Assembly (NCBI GenBank): GCA_015075635.1
Contig: JABTUA010000001.1
Location: 434,001 to 498,000, forward strand
Direction: 5' to 3'
DNA length: 64,000 bases
DNA from: Polyangiaceae bacterium
Lineage (GTDB): Bacteria > Myxococcota_A > Polyangia > Polyangiales > Polyangiaceae
Shown here: positions 43,737-52,157 of the stretch, one piece after another
Numbering within the stretch: position 1 is the first letter of the stretch
Layout of the letters: each line of letters starts with the position of its first letter
Program-made: the position numbers and the translations under genes
Notes under the pieces: model-generated
The model's database searches: none
What the model saw: the letters and a program-made list of their open reading frames with translations, nothing else
Told to the model about the DNA's origin: nothing

Positions 43737-44141
43737 ATGCTCCTCGACACCCATGTGCTCGTCTGGCTCGCCGCCGGAGACGACCACCTCGGCCCTCGTG
43801 CAAAGCGCGCCATCGACCGCGCGTTTGCCCCCGCGGGATCGAGCGTCGCGGTGTCTGCCTTCAGCTACTGGGAGATCGAGACGCTGATCTCCAGGAAGCG
43901 CCTGCGTGGACTCCGCTCCGCGGATGCGCTCCGGGACGAAGCAGCCAAGCTTGGCCTGGTCGAAATCGAGGTGGACAGCGACATCGCCATCGGCGCGGCC
44001 CGCCTGCGCGGCTTCCACGGTGACCCCGCCGATCGCATCATCGTCGCGACAGCCCAAGCCCACCGCGCGACGCTCGTCACGGCCGACGAGACGCTGCTCG
44101 ACTGGGGCTCCTCGCTGCGCACGCTCGACGCCAAGACCTGA
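43737..44141 (+). CDS. PIN-domain toxin, VapC-type ribonuclease
   Basis: The 134-residue protein has the four acidic PIN residues: D4 in LLDTHVLVW, E46 in SYWEIE, D99 in DPADRIIVA and D117 in VTADETLL. It should be a metal-dependent RNase inhibited by the upstream Phd-type antitoxin. Length and gene order match a complete type II toxin-antitoxin module. A broken PIN fragment lies just downstream on the other strand. Confidence 0.9.
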   Translation: MLLDTHVLVWLAAGDDHLGPRAKRAIDRAFAPAGSSVAVSAFSYWEIETLISRKRLRGLRSADALRDEAAKLGLVEIEVDSDIAIGAARLRGFHGDPADRIIVATAQAHRATLVTADETLLDWGSSLRTLDAKT

Positions 44142-44166
44142 CGCCGGCTTGCTCCCGAGCGCGCCG

Positions 44167-44330
44167 TCAATCCCAGATCACCGCGACCAGATCGCCGTCC
44201 TGAACGCGCTCGTCGGCGCTGATCAGCGGGCGCCCCGTCGCGCGCGCTGCGGCGACGATCATGCGGTCGAACGGGTCATCCAGGCCGGAGAGGAGCGAAG
44301 ACTCGGTTGGCGCGGCAAGCGCCCAGGCGT
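44167..44330 (-). pseudogene. Remnant of a second PIN-domain toxin gene (C-terminal part)
   Basis: On the minus strand, the sequence LSGLDDPFDRMIVAAARATG followed by PLISADERVQDGD is the C-terminal half of a VapC-type PIN domain, including the DPFDR and SADE acidic motifs. The upstream part of the frame (to 44520) has no PIN N-terminus or LLDTH motif and is antisense to the next gene. It is probably the leftover of a deleted toxin gene converging on the intact pair. Confidence 0.6.
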
Positions 44331-44423
44331 ATGCGCCTGGTCCCCCGGAGGTCCCGCCCCGGCGATCGCCGAGTGACGCGCGCGCAGCTTCGGGCCACAC
44401 TGTGCGCTCCGAGGGAGGACCAC

Positions 44424-45581
44424 ATGACCGTGCCCGCGTTCCTGACCGAGCGAGCCGAGCTCGCCCGACTCGACGCTCACTTCGTCCGAGTCCTGCGCGA
44501 TCTGCACGCACACCCGCCACCCCGCCTGGGCCGCGCCGCGCGCCGCGCCCGCGCCGCCCACCTGGAGCGCCTCGACGCCTACCGCCGGCGCGCCGAGTTC
44601 CCCAAGAATCGCCGCTTCCCTGGCCGCATGCTGCCGCACTTCATCGACGAAGGCGGGATCCGCTGCGCCATGGCGCACCTGATGGACGCCACGGGCGCCG
44701 CGACCCGTGACTTCGTGCAGCACGTCGCTCGCTCCGCCAATTACGCGCGCATCCGAGACCTCGCCGGCGTGCCCGAGCTCGTCGCTTGGCTCGACGCGAA
44801 CGGCCTCACCGTGGAAGAGGCCGCTCGCATCCAGCCCACGTATTGCGGCACTCCGGCCAACGCCTGCGTGTGTGCGACCGCCATCTACAACGGGATGCTC
44901 AAGGGCACGCCCAGCACGCTGGCCGACGGCGGCACAGGCCTGTCGGTCTCCGCGATCTTCGGCCCGGTGAAGAACGTCAGCGTCAACGACGTCGTCCCTC
45001 TCCTCGGCGCCGGCGGCCTCGGACCCACCGACACGGTCTACGCGCTCTGGATCCCCAGCACCGGGCCGGCGACGGTCCGGTTCGTCGCCTCGGCCGGCTC
45101 AACGACCGTCCCGATCCCGCTCAGCGCCTGCTCCGCCTCCGAGATCTCATCGGTCCCCGGGCCCCTGCCGGTGCCAACGCTGGACCAGGCAATGTCGGCT
45201 GCGACGCTCGCCGCGTGTGAGCAAGTGCTCGCTCAGTACGACGCGAAGTGGGGTCAGATCCAGGGCGGCCCAGAGTGCTTCGGCAGCGGCGGCACCGGCG
45301 GCAGCGCCGGAGGCACCGGCGCCGGCGGCAACGGCACCGGCGGCACGGGCGGCGCGACCGCCGGCGCGGGCGGCTCGTCGGCCGGCACCGGCGGATCGAG
45401 CTCCAGCAGTGGCGGCAGCGGCGGCGCCCGCGAGGACTCCAGCGACGGCTGCAGCTGCAGCGTCCTCGGGCACACCGAGGCCGGCGCCGAGGCAGCTATC
45501 GCGATCACGGCCGCAGCGATCCTGCTGCACGGCGCACGCCGGCGCGCGCGCTGGAGCGCCAGAGCCGCCAGAGCCGCCTGA
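44424..45581 (+). CDS. MYXO-CTERM-type sorted protein with conserved N-terminal domain
   Basis: ATG 44424 has GAGGGAGG 6-13 nt upstream. The 385-residue protein has no obvious signal peptide at this start. Residues about 45-130 contain FPKNRRFPGRMLPHFIDE, GGIRCAMAHLMDATG and the following helices, a pattern I have seen in other uncharacterised proteins but cannot name. A Gly-rich linker (about 292-338) leads to DGCSCS, a hydrophobic segment and a terminal Arg cluster. That is the layout of the MYXO-CTERM sorting tail, in which a GCSC-type motif precedes a membrane helix and basic tail. The final ARAA codons lie in a local GCC-GCC-AGA repeat. Confidence 0.75.
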   Translation: MTVPAFLTERAELARLDAHFVRVLRDLHAHPPPRLGRAARRARAAHLERLDAYRRRAEFPKNRRFPGRMLPHFIDEGGIRCAMAHLMDATGAATRDFVQHVARSANYARIRDLAGVPELVAWLDANGLTVEEAARIQPTYCGTPANACVCATAIYNGMLKGTPSTLADGGTGLSVSAIFGPVKNVSVNDVVPLLGAGGLGPTDTVYALWIPSTGPATVRFVASAGSTTVPIPLSACSASEISSVPGPLPVPTLDQAMSAATLAACEQVLAQYDAKWGQIQGGPECFGSGGTGGSAGGTGAGGNGTGGTGGATAGAGGSSAGTGGSSSSSGGSGGAREDSSDGCSCSVLGHTEAGAEAAIAITAAAILLHGARRRARWSARAARAA

Positions 45582-45704
45582 GCCGCCTGAGCCGCCTGAG
45601 CCCGGCGCCCGCGCCTGCCACTTCAATATGCGACCCGCGCGCCCGCAACCTCACCGGAACTTGCCAGCACGGTCGCCCTGAGGGATTTTGCCACCGCCCG
45701 GCCC

Positions 45705-46745
45705 ATGCAGCTCCGCGTCCGTACCCCCCTGCTTCTCGCCGCCGCCCTCGTCGCGTCGAGCCCGGCCTTCGCTCAATCCCCCGTCGAGACCCCGACCGCC
45801 GACTCCCCCGACGAAGCTTCCAAGCTCTTCAAGAAAGGCAACGAAGCCTACAAGCTGAAGAAGTGGGACGAGGCCGCCGCCGCGTTCAAGGAAGCGTGGG
45901 CGCTGAAGCAGAGCTACGACATCGCCGGAAACCTAGGTGACGTCGAGGTCTACCTGGGGAAGTACCGGGATGCGGCCGAGCATTTGGAGTTCAGCTTGCG
46001 CAACTGGCCCGCGGGGCAAGAGGCGAGCAAGAAGCGCACGCAAGAGCGGTTCGCGGAAGCGAAGAAGAGCGTGGGAACGCTCTCGCTCAAGGTGAGCGAA
46101 GGCGCCGAGATCACCGTCAACGGCAAGACCGTCGGCAAGTCCCCGCTGCCGGGACCGGTGTTCATCGAGCCGGGAGCGGCGACGATCGAGGCGAAGATCG
46201 GCGAGAAGTCGGCGAAGAAGACGATCGCGATGGATGTGGGCGAGGCGCGCGAGATCGAGCTCACGATCGAAGGCGAGGCGGCGGCGGTGGGGCCGGAGGT
46301 TCCTCCGGGTGAAAGCGGAAGCGCCAGCGCGGGTGGAAGCGCGACCGCGGACGTCAAACCGCCGAGCGGTTCCAACGTGCGGACCATCGGCATGATCGCG
46401 TCGGGAGCGGTCGCGGTGATCGGCCTCGGTGTCGGCGTCGGCTTCTACATGGCGAAGCAGTCGGCGAAGGATGACGCCGAGGGATACAAGGCGGATGCGG
46501 TGAAGCAGTTAGGATCCGGCGGCTGTCCGAAGACCGGCAAGACCGGAGTCTGCGCGGACCTTGCCGACGCGAACGACAGCGTGAAGAGCAACGGTACAAT
46601 CTCGACGATTGGTTTCATCGGAGCAGGCGTGGGCGCTGCAGCCTTCGTGGCCTTCATGCTGATGCCGGGCAGCAAGCAGGGCACGGCCATTCATCCGATC
46701 TTGGATCAGCACACCGCTGGCCTCGGTGCATACGGGCGCTTCTGA
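45705..46745 (+). CDS. Secreted TPR-PEGA membrane protein, complete copy of the amplified family
   Basis: The 346-residue product has a signal peptide (LLLAAALVASSPAFAQ), two TPR-like units (KKGNEAYKLKKWDEAAAAFKEAW and the next helix pair, about 40-115) and a PEGA-like domain (LSLKVSEGAEITVNGKTVGK, about 125-200). A Gly/Ser linker and two Gly-rich membrane segments follow. The loop between them has a Cys pair (CPKTGKTGVC), and the C-terminus is GLGAYGRF. The Gly-rich lipoprotein gene starts 17 nt downstream. From base 46191 on, the sequence is duplicated at 49167 and, for about 110 bp, at 54102. Confidence 0.83.
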   Translation: MQLRVRTPLLLAAALVASSPAFAQSPVETPTADSPDEASKLFKKGNEAYKLKKWDEAAAAFKEAWALKQSYDIAGNLGDVEVYLGKYRDAAEHLEFSLRNWPAGQEASKKRTQERFAEAKKSVGTLSLKVSEGAEITVNGKTVGKSPLPGPVFIEPGAATIEAKIGEKSAKKTIAMDVGEAREIELTIEGEAAAVGPEVPPGESGSASAGGSATADVKPPSGSNVRTIGMIASGAVAVIGLGVGVGFYMAKQSAKDDAEGYKADAVKQLGSGGCPKTGKTGVCADLADANDSVKSNGTISTIGFIGAGVGAAAFVAFMLMPGSKQGTAIHPILDQHTAGLGAYGRF

Positions 46746-46762
46746 GAATCGAAGGGGACGAC

Positions 46763-48424
46763 ATGAAGAAGATGGGCTTTGCTTTTGTGCTCGTGGCTGT
46801 CGGCATGACGGCGGCGGTGGTCGGCGGTTGCGGCGGTGACGACTTCGACTCTTGCGAGGCGAACAACGACTGCGGCGGCACAGGCGGTGCCGACGGCGGG
46901 ACCGGCGCGAGCGGTGGCACAGGCGGGACCGGAAACACCGGAGGGACGGGCGGGACCGGAAACACGGGCGGCACGGGTGGAACCGGTGGAACCGGCGGAA
47001 CCGGCGGCGATGGCGGTGGCTGCGACACCAGCAAGACCCCCAGCGATGAGGCGTGCCTCGTCGCTGACGAGTTCGGCGTGTTCGTGTCGCCGACCGGCGA
47101 CGACAGCGCCAACGACGGAACGAAGTCGAAACCGTTCAAGACGATCGGGAAGGCCCTGACCACGGCGGGAACGGCAGGCAAGAACGTCTACGCCTGCGAC
47201 GACGGCACGGGGATCACTGAGAGCGCGACCATGGCCGTCAGCGCGGCGCACGACAAGCACGGGATCTACGGCGGGTTCGACTGCACGAGCTGGGCCTGGT
47301 CGGCGACCGCGAAGGCCAAGGTGAGCGGCGCTCCGGTTGCCCTCACGATCTCGAACATCGCCACGAGCTTCAAGGTCGAGAACCTCGACATCACCGCGGC
47401 GAACGCGACTAACTCGGGCGAGAGCAGCTTCGGAGCAATCGTCACGGGCCTCGAAGGGCGTGGCGTTTACGATGGGGTGAATCTCACCGCGGGTGATGGG
47501 AAGGCGGGAGCCGCGGGCGGAGATGGAACGCAGGGCGCGGACGGTGCGGATGCGACGGCGGCGCAGAACGGCAAGCAGGCAACGTGCACAAGCGCACCCG
47601 GGACGCAACTCGGGGGTGCGTGGACGGCGCCTAGCTTGTGCAGCTCGAAAGGCGGAACGGGCGGCACCGCGAACATCGGCTCCGCCGGAGAGAAGGGGTC
47701 CGCTGGAATACCTCAGACCAACGTCAGTCCAGCCAGCGTCAACAACGGCGGCGACGCCGGGACTGGAACAGCCAACGGTGTCGCCGGCTCCGCGGGCTCG
47801 AACGGCAACTCCGGTCAGCTCGGAACGGCCGCCGCTGCCGGCGGAACGTTCACTTCTGCCGGGTTCACGGTCGCCAACGGCAACGACGGTGGCGACGGGT
47901 TCCCTGGACAAGGCGGCGGAGGTGGCGGTGGAAGCTCAAGTGCGTCGGGGAGCTGCATCGGCGCCTCCGGCGGCGCCGGCGGCATGGGCGGCTGCGGCGG
48001 CGGCAAGGGCACGGGCGGCAAGGGCGGCGGCGCGAGCGTCGCGCTGCTGTCCTGGCAGAGCGAAGTCTCCCTCACCGGCTCCACGCTCACGTCGAAGAAG
48101 GGCGGCGACGGCGGCAAGGGCGGCCTTGCCGGACCAGGCGGGTCCGGCAAGGCCGGTGGTCAAGGAGGACTTGCCGGGGGCGGTCTCGCCAAGGGTGGTG
48201 GCGGCGGCGAGGGCGGTAATGGCGGCAACGGCGGCTCCGGCTCCGGCGGTACCGGCGGCCCTAGCTACGCGCTGGTCTGGAGCGGCACCAAGCCCAGCGG
48301 TGGCGCGCTTCAAGAGGGCACCGGCGGTGCGAAGGGACCGGGTGGTGCGGTACAGGGGTCGGGCCTGAACCCGGCGCCGGACGGTTCCGCGGGACTGGCA
48401 GCAAAAGAGTTCGAGCAGAAGTGA
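46763..48424 (+). CDS. Gly-rich beta-helix lipoprotein, copy 1
   Basis: The 553-residue protein has a lipobox (VVGGC), a GGTGGTGG linker (about 38-85) and a DUF1565-like segment (FVSPTGDDSANDGTKSKPF...IYGGFDC). Short parallel beta-helix rungs (about 185-240) and a Gly-rich C-terminal half (GGAGGMGGCGGGKGTGGKGG) follow. It sits 17 nt after the PEGA gene and is probably co-translated with it. Relative to copy 2 it carries an extra C at about 47450 and an extra AT at 47472-47473. Together these restore the frame but change the residues between them (LEGRGVYDG in place of SKGVAFTG). Confidence 0.8.
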   Translation: MKKMGFAFVLVAVGMTAAVVGGCGGDDFDSCEANNDCGGTGGADGGTGASGGTGGTGNTGGTGGTGNTGGTGGTGGTGGTGGDGGGCDTSKTPSDEACLVADEFGVFVSPTGDDSANDGTKSKPFKTIGKALTTAGTAGKNVYACDDGTGITESATMAVSAAHDKHGIYGGFDCTSWAWSATAKAKVSGAPVALTISNIATSFKVENLDITAANATNSGESSFGAIVTGLEGRGVYDGVNLTAGDGKAGAAGGDGTQGADGADATAAQNGKQATCTSAPGTQLGGAWTAPSLCSSKGGTGGTANIGSAGEKGSAGIPQTNVSPASVNNGGDAGTGTANGVAGSAGSNGNSGQLGTAAAAGGTFTSAGFTVANGNDGGDGFPGQGGGGGGGSSSASGSCIGASGGAGGMGGCGGGKGTGGKGGGASVALLSWQSEVSLTGSTLTSKKGGDGGKGGLAGPGGSGKAGGQGGLAGGGLAKGGGGGEGGNGGNGGSGSGGTGGPSYALVWSGTKPSGGALQEGTGGAKGPGGAVQGSGLNPAPDGSAGLAAKEFEQK

Positions 48425-48449
48425 AGGTCGGCTGAGACCGAAGTCGCAG

Positions 48450-48806
48450 TCACCTCGAAGCGATCGCCTCCCTCACCCGCGCCACCGCCTCCGCCACGTC
48501 AGCCCGCACCACCTCCGCCTCCACCCGCACGACGCGGTACCCCAGCCTGGCGAGGTACCGGTCCCTGCGCGCATCCGCCGCCCGGCGCGCCGCGTGATAC
48601 CCGCCATCCACCTCCACGACCAGCTTCACCGAGGGGGCGAGGAAGTCCACCACGTAGCGCCCCACCGGCACCTGACGCCGAAACGCGACCCCGAGCCGCC
48701 CGCCCCGCAGTTCCCGCCACAACATTTCCTCGGTGTCCGTCAGCGCGAGGCGCATCTCGCGAGCTCGTGCGATGATGAGCGGAGAGCTTCGGGGATGATG
48801 GGCCAT
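48450..48806 (-). CDS. DUF559 nuclease-like protein, copy 1
   Basis: The start at ATG 48806 is supported by a strong ribosome-binding site (GGGAGGAGGAAG) just upstream; the longer frame is spurious. The 118-residue protein matches the DUF559 (Vsr/PD-(D/E)XK-like) pattern: EEMLWRELRGGRLGVAFRRQ, VGRYVVDFLAPSVKLVVEVD, GGYHAARRAADARRDRYLAR and GYRVVRVEAEVV. The D-x12-E-x-D spacing fits a nuclease active site. It points against the flanking lipoprotein gene. Copy 2 encodes an identical protein, with only synonymous changes seen (for example at 48658 and 48711). Biological role unknown. Confidence 0.82.
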   Translation of the reverse strand: MAHHPRSSPLIIARAREMRLALTDTEEMLWRELRGGRLGVAFRRQVPVGRYVVDFLAPSVKLVVEVDGGYHAARRAADARRDRYLARLGYRVVRVEAEVVRADVAEAVARVREAIASR

Positions 48807-48819
48807 GGGACTTCCTCCT

Positions 48820-48989
48820 CCCGGCGTGACGGCCGGGCTTTGCGACCCCTCGGCGCACGATCTGTGACACGCCGCCCAGCATCCGCTTCGCTGCACGCTG
48901 CCGCCGTCCAAGCACAGAGCTCTTCCCCGTCACGCGCGGCGTGGCGCAGAGCGTGCGCCAGCGGAGCGGAGCCCGGCCGTCACGCCGGG
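48820..48989. repeat. Inverted-repeat (foldback) spacer, copy 1
   Basis: The 20-base arm CCCGGCGTGACGGCCGGGCT at 48820-48839 recurs as its exact reverse complement at 48970-48989. The intervening 130 bp contains further GC-rich partial palindromes. The left arm overlaps the DUF559 ribosome-binding region. An identical foldback occurs in copy 2. The rest of the spacer up to 49166 has no gene; it carries AGCGGCGAAGCCGCG-type hairpins. Confidence 0.7.
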
Positions 48990-49166
48990 CGGAAGGACGC
49001 TGCGGCACATCGTCCCGAAGCTCGCAGCGAAGCAGCGCGCGGGCGAGATCGCCAAGACGCGAGCGGGGCAGAGTCCCTCCCTGCCGCGCGCAGCGGCGAA
49101 GCCGCGAGCACGGCTTTGGGAGGGACCGGCGCCGCGAAGCGGCGACGAGGGTGGGCAGGAAGAGAG

Positions 49167-49715
49167 GCGAAGATCGGCGAGAAGTCGGCGAAGAAGACGA
49201 TCGCGATGGACGTGGGCGAAGCGCGCGAGATCGAGCTCACGATCGAAGGCGAGGCGGCGGCGGTGGGGCCGGAGGTTCCTCCGGGTGAAAGCGGAAGCGC
49301 CAGCGCGGGTGGAAGCGCGACCGCGGACGTCAAGCCCCCGAGCGGTTCCAACGTGCGGACCATCGGCATGATCGCGTCGGGAGCGGTCGCGGTGATCGGG
49401 CTTGGCGTGGGCGTCGGCTTCTACATGGCGAAGCAGTCGGCGAAGGATGACGCCGAAGCGCTTCGGGCGGACAACACACTTGGAACGACCGGGTGCGCAA
49501 CCGGAGCGAGCTCGTCGATTTGCGCCGACCTTGCCGACGCCAACGATCGCGCGCAGAGCAGCCGCACGATTTCGACGATCGGGTTCATCGGCGCAGGCGT
49601 GGGTGCGGCGGCGTTCGTCGCGTTCCTCCTGATGCCGAGCTCGAGGAGCTCGACTGCGATACATCCGCTACTAGACCAGCACACAGCGGGCTTGGGCGCC
49701 TTCGGCCGCTTCTGA
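49167..49715 (+). pseudogene. 5'-truncated TPR-PEGA gene, copy 2
   Basis: From GCGAAGATCGGC (AKIGEKSAKKTIAMDVGEAR) to the terminal GLGAFGRF, the sequence matches gene 45705-46745, including both membrane segments and the Cys pair (CATGASSSIC). The signal peptide, TPR helices and first part of the PEGA domain are absent, replaced at an abrupt junction by spacer DNA. The frame is open upstream but has no credible start; internal ATG 49206 could yield only a fragment. The gene is therefore probably non-functional, though its open frame could still couple translation to the lipoprotein gene 19 nt downstream. Confidence 0.72.
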
Positions 49716-49734
49716 ACACCAAGGGGACCAGCAA

Positions 49735-51396
49735 ATGAAGAGGATGGGCTTTGCTTTTGTGCTCGGCGCGATCGCGGTTGGGGCGGCAGGCACGGTGGCG
49801 TGCGGCGGAGAGGACTTCGACTCCTGCGAGGCAAACGCGACTTGTCCGCCCGGGACCGGAGGAACCGACGGCGGAACCGGCGGGAGCGGGGGGAGCGGGG
49901 GGACCAGTGGCACGGGCGGAACGGGGAACACCGGCGGCACCGGCGGAGCCGGCGGCACCGGCGGCACCGGCGGAACCGGCGGCGATGGCGGTGGCTGCGA
50001 CACCAGCAAGACCCCCAGCGAAGAGGCGTGCCTCGTCACTGACGAGTTCGGCGTGTTCGTGTCGCCGACCGGCGACGACAGCGCCAACGACGGAACGAAG
50101 TCGAAACCGTTCAAGACGATCGGGAAGGCCCTGACCACGGCGGGAACGGCAGGCAAGAACGTCTACGCCTGCGACGACGGCACGGGGATCACTGAGAGCG
50201 CGACCATGGCCGTCAGCGCGGCGCACGACAAGCACGGGATCTACGGCGGGTTCGACTGCACGAGCTGGGCCTGGTCGGCGACCGCGAAGGCCAAGGTGAG
50301 CGGCGCTCCGGTTGCCCTCACGATCTCGAACATCGCCACGAGCTTCAAGGTCGAGAACCTCGACATCACCGCGGCGAACGCGACTAACTCGGGCGAGAGC
50401 AGCTTCGGAGCAATCGTCACGGGCTCGAAGGGCGTGGCGTTTACGGGGGTGAATCTCACCGCGGGTGATGGGAAGGCGGGAGCCGCGGGCGGAGATGGAA
50501 CGCAGGGCGCGGACGGTGCGGATGCGACGGCGGCGCAGAACGGCAAGCAGGCAACGTGCACAAGCGCACCCGGGACGCAACTCGGGGGTGCGTGGACGGC
50601 GCCTAGCTTGTGCAGCTCGAAAGGCGGAACGGGCGGCACCGCGAACATCGGCTCCGCCGGAGAGAAGGGGTCCGCTGGAATACCTCAGACCAACGTCAGT
50701 CCAGCCAGCGTCAACAACGGCGGCGACGCCGGGACTGGAACAGCCAACGGTGTCGCCGGCTCCGCGGGCTCGAACGGCAACTCCGGTCAGCTCGGAACGG
50801 CCGCCGCTGCCGGCGGAACGTTCACTTCTGCCGGGTTCACGGTCGCCAGCGGCAACGACGGAGGCGACGGCTTCCCCGGCCAAGGCGGCGGCGGCGGCGG
50901 CGCGAGCTCGAGCTCGTCCGCCAGCTGCATCGGCGCCTCCGGCGGCGCCGGCGGCATGGGCGGCTGCGGCGGTGGGAAGGGCACCGGTGGCAAGGGCGGC
51001 GGCGCGAGCGTCGCGCTGCTGTCCTGGCAGAGCGAAGTCTCCCTCACCGGCTCCACGCTCACGTCGAAGAAGGGCGGCGACGGCGGCAAGGGCGGAAGCG
51101 CGGCGGCCGGCGGTACCGGCAAGTCCGGTGGGCAGGGCGGCCCCGCCGGCGGCGGCCTTGGAAGCGGAGGACCGGGTGGCCCGGGCGGCACCGGCGGGCC
51201 CGGTGGCTCCGGCTCCGGCGGTACCGGCGGCCCTAGCTACGCGCTGGTCTGGAGCGGCACCAAGCCCAGCGGTGGCGCGCTTCAAGAGGGCACCGGCGGT
51301 GCGAAGGGACCGGGTGGTGCGGTACAGGGGTCGGGCCTGAACCCGGCGCCGGACGGTTCCGCGGGACTGGCAGCAAAAGAGTTCGAGCAGAAGTGA
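49735..51396 (+). CDS. Gly-rich beta-helix lipoprotein, copy 2
   Basis: The 553-residue protein starts at ATG 49735 with a lipobox (GAAGTVAC). Its linker differs from copy 1 (PPGTGGTDGGTGGSGGSGG). The DUF1565-like and beta-helix centre is then identical over long stretches, and the Gly-rich C-terminal half is partly different. The centre is conserved while both ends vary, a pattern that suggests gene conversion or modular exchange. It is preceded by the truncated PEGA copy. Confidence 0.8.
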   Translation: MKRMGFAFVLGAIAVGAAGTVACGGEDFDSCEANATCPPGTGGTDGGTGGSGGSGGTSGTGGTGNTGGTGGAGGTGGTGGTGGDGGGCDTSKTPSEEACLVTDEFGVFVSPTGDDSANDGTKSKPFKTIGKALTTAGTAGKNVYACDDGTGITESATMAVSAAHDKHGIYGGFDCTSWAWSATAKAKVSGAPVALTISNIATSFKVENLDITAANATNSGESSFGAIVTGSKGVAFTGVNLTAGDGKAGAAGGDGTQGADGADATAAQNGKQATCTSAPGTQLGGAWTAPSLCSSKGGTGGTANIGSAGEKGSAGIPQTNVSPASVNNGGDAGTGTANGVAGSAGSNGNSGQLGTAAAAGGTFTSAGFTVASGNDGGDGFPGQGGGGGGASSSSSASCIGASGGAGGMGGCGGGKGTGGKGGGASVALLSWQSEVSLTGSTLTSKKGGDGGKGGSAAAGGTGKSGGQGGPAGGGLGSGGPGGPGGTGGPGGSGSGGTGGPSYALVWSGTKPSGGALQEGTGGAKGPGGAVQGSGLNPAPDGSAGLAAKEFEQK

Positions 51397-51421
51397 AGGT
51401 CGGCTGAGACCGAAGTCGCAG

Positions 51422-51778
51422 TCACCTCGAAGCGATCGCCTCCCTCACCCGCGCCACCGCCTCCGCCACGTCAGCCCGCACCACCTCCGCCTCCACCCGC
51501 ACGACGCGGTACCCCAGCCTGGCGAGGTACCGGTCCCTGCGCGCATCCGCCGCCCGGCGCGCCGCGTGATACCCGCCATCCACCTCCACGACCAGCTTCA
51601 CCGAGGGGGCGAGGAAGTCCACCACGTAACGCCCCACCGGCACCTGACGCCGAAACGCGACCCCGAGCCGCCCGCCCCGCAGCTCCCGCCACAACATTTC
51701 CTCGGTGTCCGTCAGCGCGAGGCGCATCTCGCGAGCTCGTGCGATGATGAGCGGAGAGCTTCGGGGATGATGGGCCAT
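51422..51778 (-). CDS. DUF559 nuclease-like protein, copy 2
   Basis: The 118-residue product is identical to that of copy 1 as read from the translations. The nucleotide differences I could see are synonymous (for example at 51630 and 51683). The ribosome-binding site and upstream foldback arm are also conserved. Retention of an intact, identical nuclease in both units is consistent with recent duplication or with selection. There is no copy after unit 3. Confidence 0.82.
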   Translation of the reverse strand: MAHHPRSSPLIIARAREMRLALTDTEEMLWRELRGGRLGVAFRRQVPVGRYVVDFLAPSVKLVVEVDGGYHAARRAADARRDRYLARLGYRVVRVEAEVVRADVAEAVARVREAIASR

Positions 51779-51791
51779 GGGACTTCCTCCT

Positions 51792-51961
51792 CCCGGCGTG
51801 ACGGCCGGGCTTTGCGACCCCTCGGCGCACGATCTGTGACACGCCGCCCAGCATCCGCTTCGCTGCACGCTGCCGCCGTCCAAGCACCGAGCTCTTCCCC
51901 GTCACGCGCGGCGTGGCGCAGAGCGTGCGCCAGCGGAGCGGAGCCCGGCCGTCACGCCGGG
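51792..51961. repeat. Inverted-repeat (foldback) spacer, copy 2
   Basis: The arms at 51792-51811 and 51942-51961 are the same 20-base inverted repeat as in copy 1. The spacer continues to 52078, where the intron begins, and resumes at 54042. Confidence 0.7.
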
Positions 51962-52118
51962 CGGAAGGACGATGCGGCACATCGTCCCGAAGCTCGCAGC
52001 GAAGCAGCGCGCGGGCGAGATCGCCAAGACGCGAGCGGGGCAGAGTCCCTCCCTGCCGCGCGCAGCGGCGAAGCCGCGGTCGGGTGGGCCCCGGCAGTTA
52101 CCTGCCGGGGCCTCCCAC

Positions 52119-52152
52119 AGATCCGGACGTGCGGATTTCCCGCATCCGGCTC
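52119..52152 (-). ncRNA. Group II intron domain V
   Basis: The 34-nt catalytic hairpin has the expected features: GAGCCGGATGCGGG on one side, a GAAA-like terminal loop, and CCGCACGTCCGG with the two-base bulge on the other side. It is the most conserved ribozyme element and fixes the orientation of the intron as minus. Confidence 0.88.
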
Positions 52153-52157
52153 CTCGG

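Larger units (their letters stand above)
46191..49166 (+). repeat. Tandem duplication unit, copy 1
   Basis: The unit starts inside the PEGA gene at GCGAAGATCGGCGAG. It contains the 3' two-thirds of that gene, the Gly-rich lipoprotein gene, the DUF559 gene and a spacer of about 360 bp, and it ends at AGGAAGAGAG next to copy 2. Gene starts are offset by exactly 2972 bp from copy 2 (46763 to 49735; 48450 to 51422). The lipoprotein centre and the DUF559-spacer part are nearly identical between copies; the ends of the lipoprotein genes and the PEGA 3' end have diverged. Confidence 0.88.

Noticed and set aside
48594..49166. An N-terminal extension of the truncated PEGA copy 2 from ATG 48594
   Set aside because: The extension is antisense to DUF559 and the spacer and contains no signal peptide or TPR; it is an accident of an open frame.
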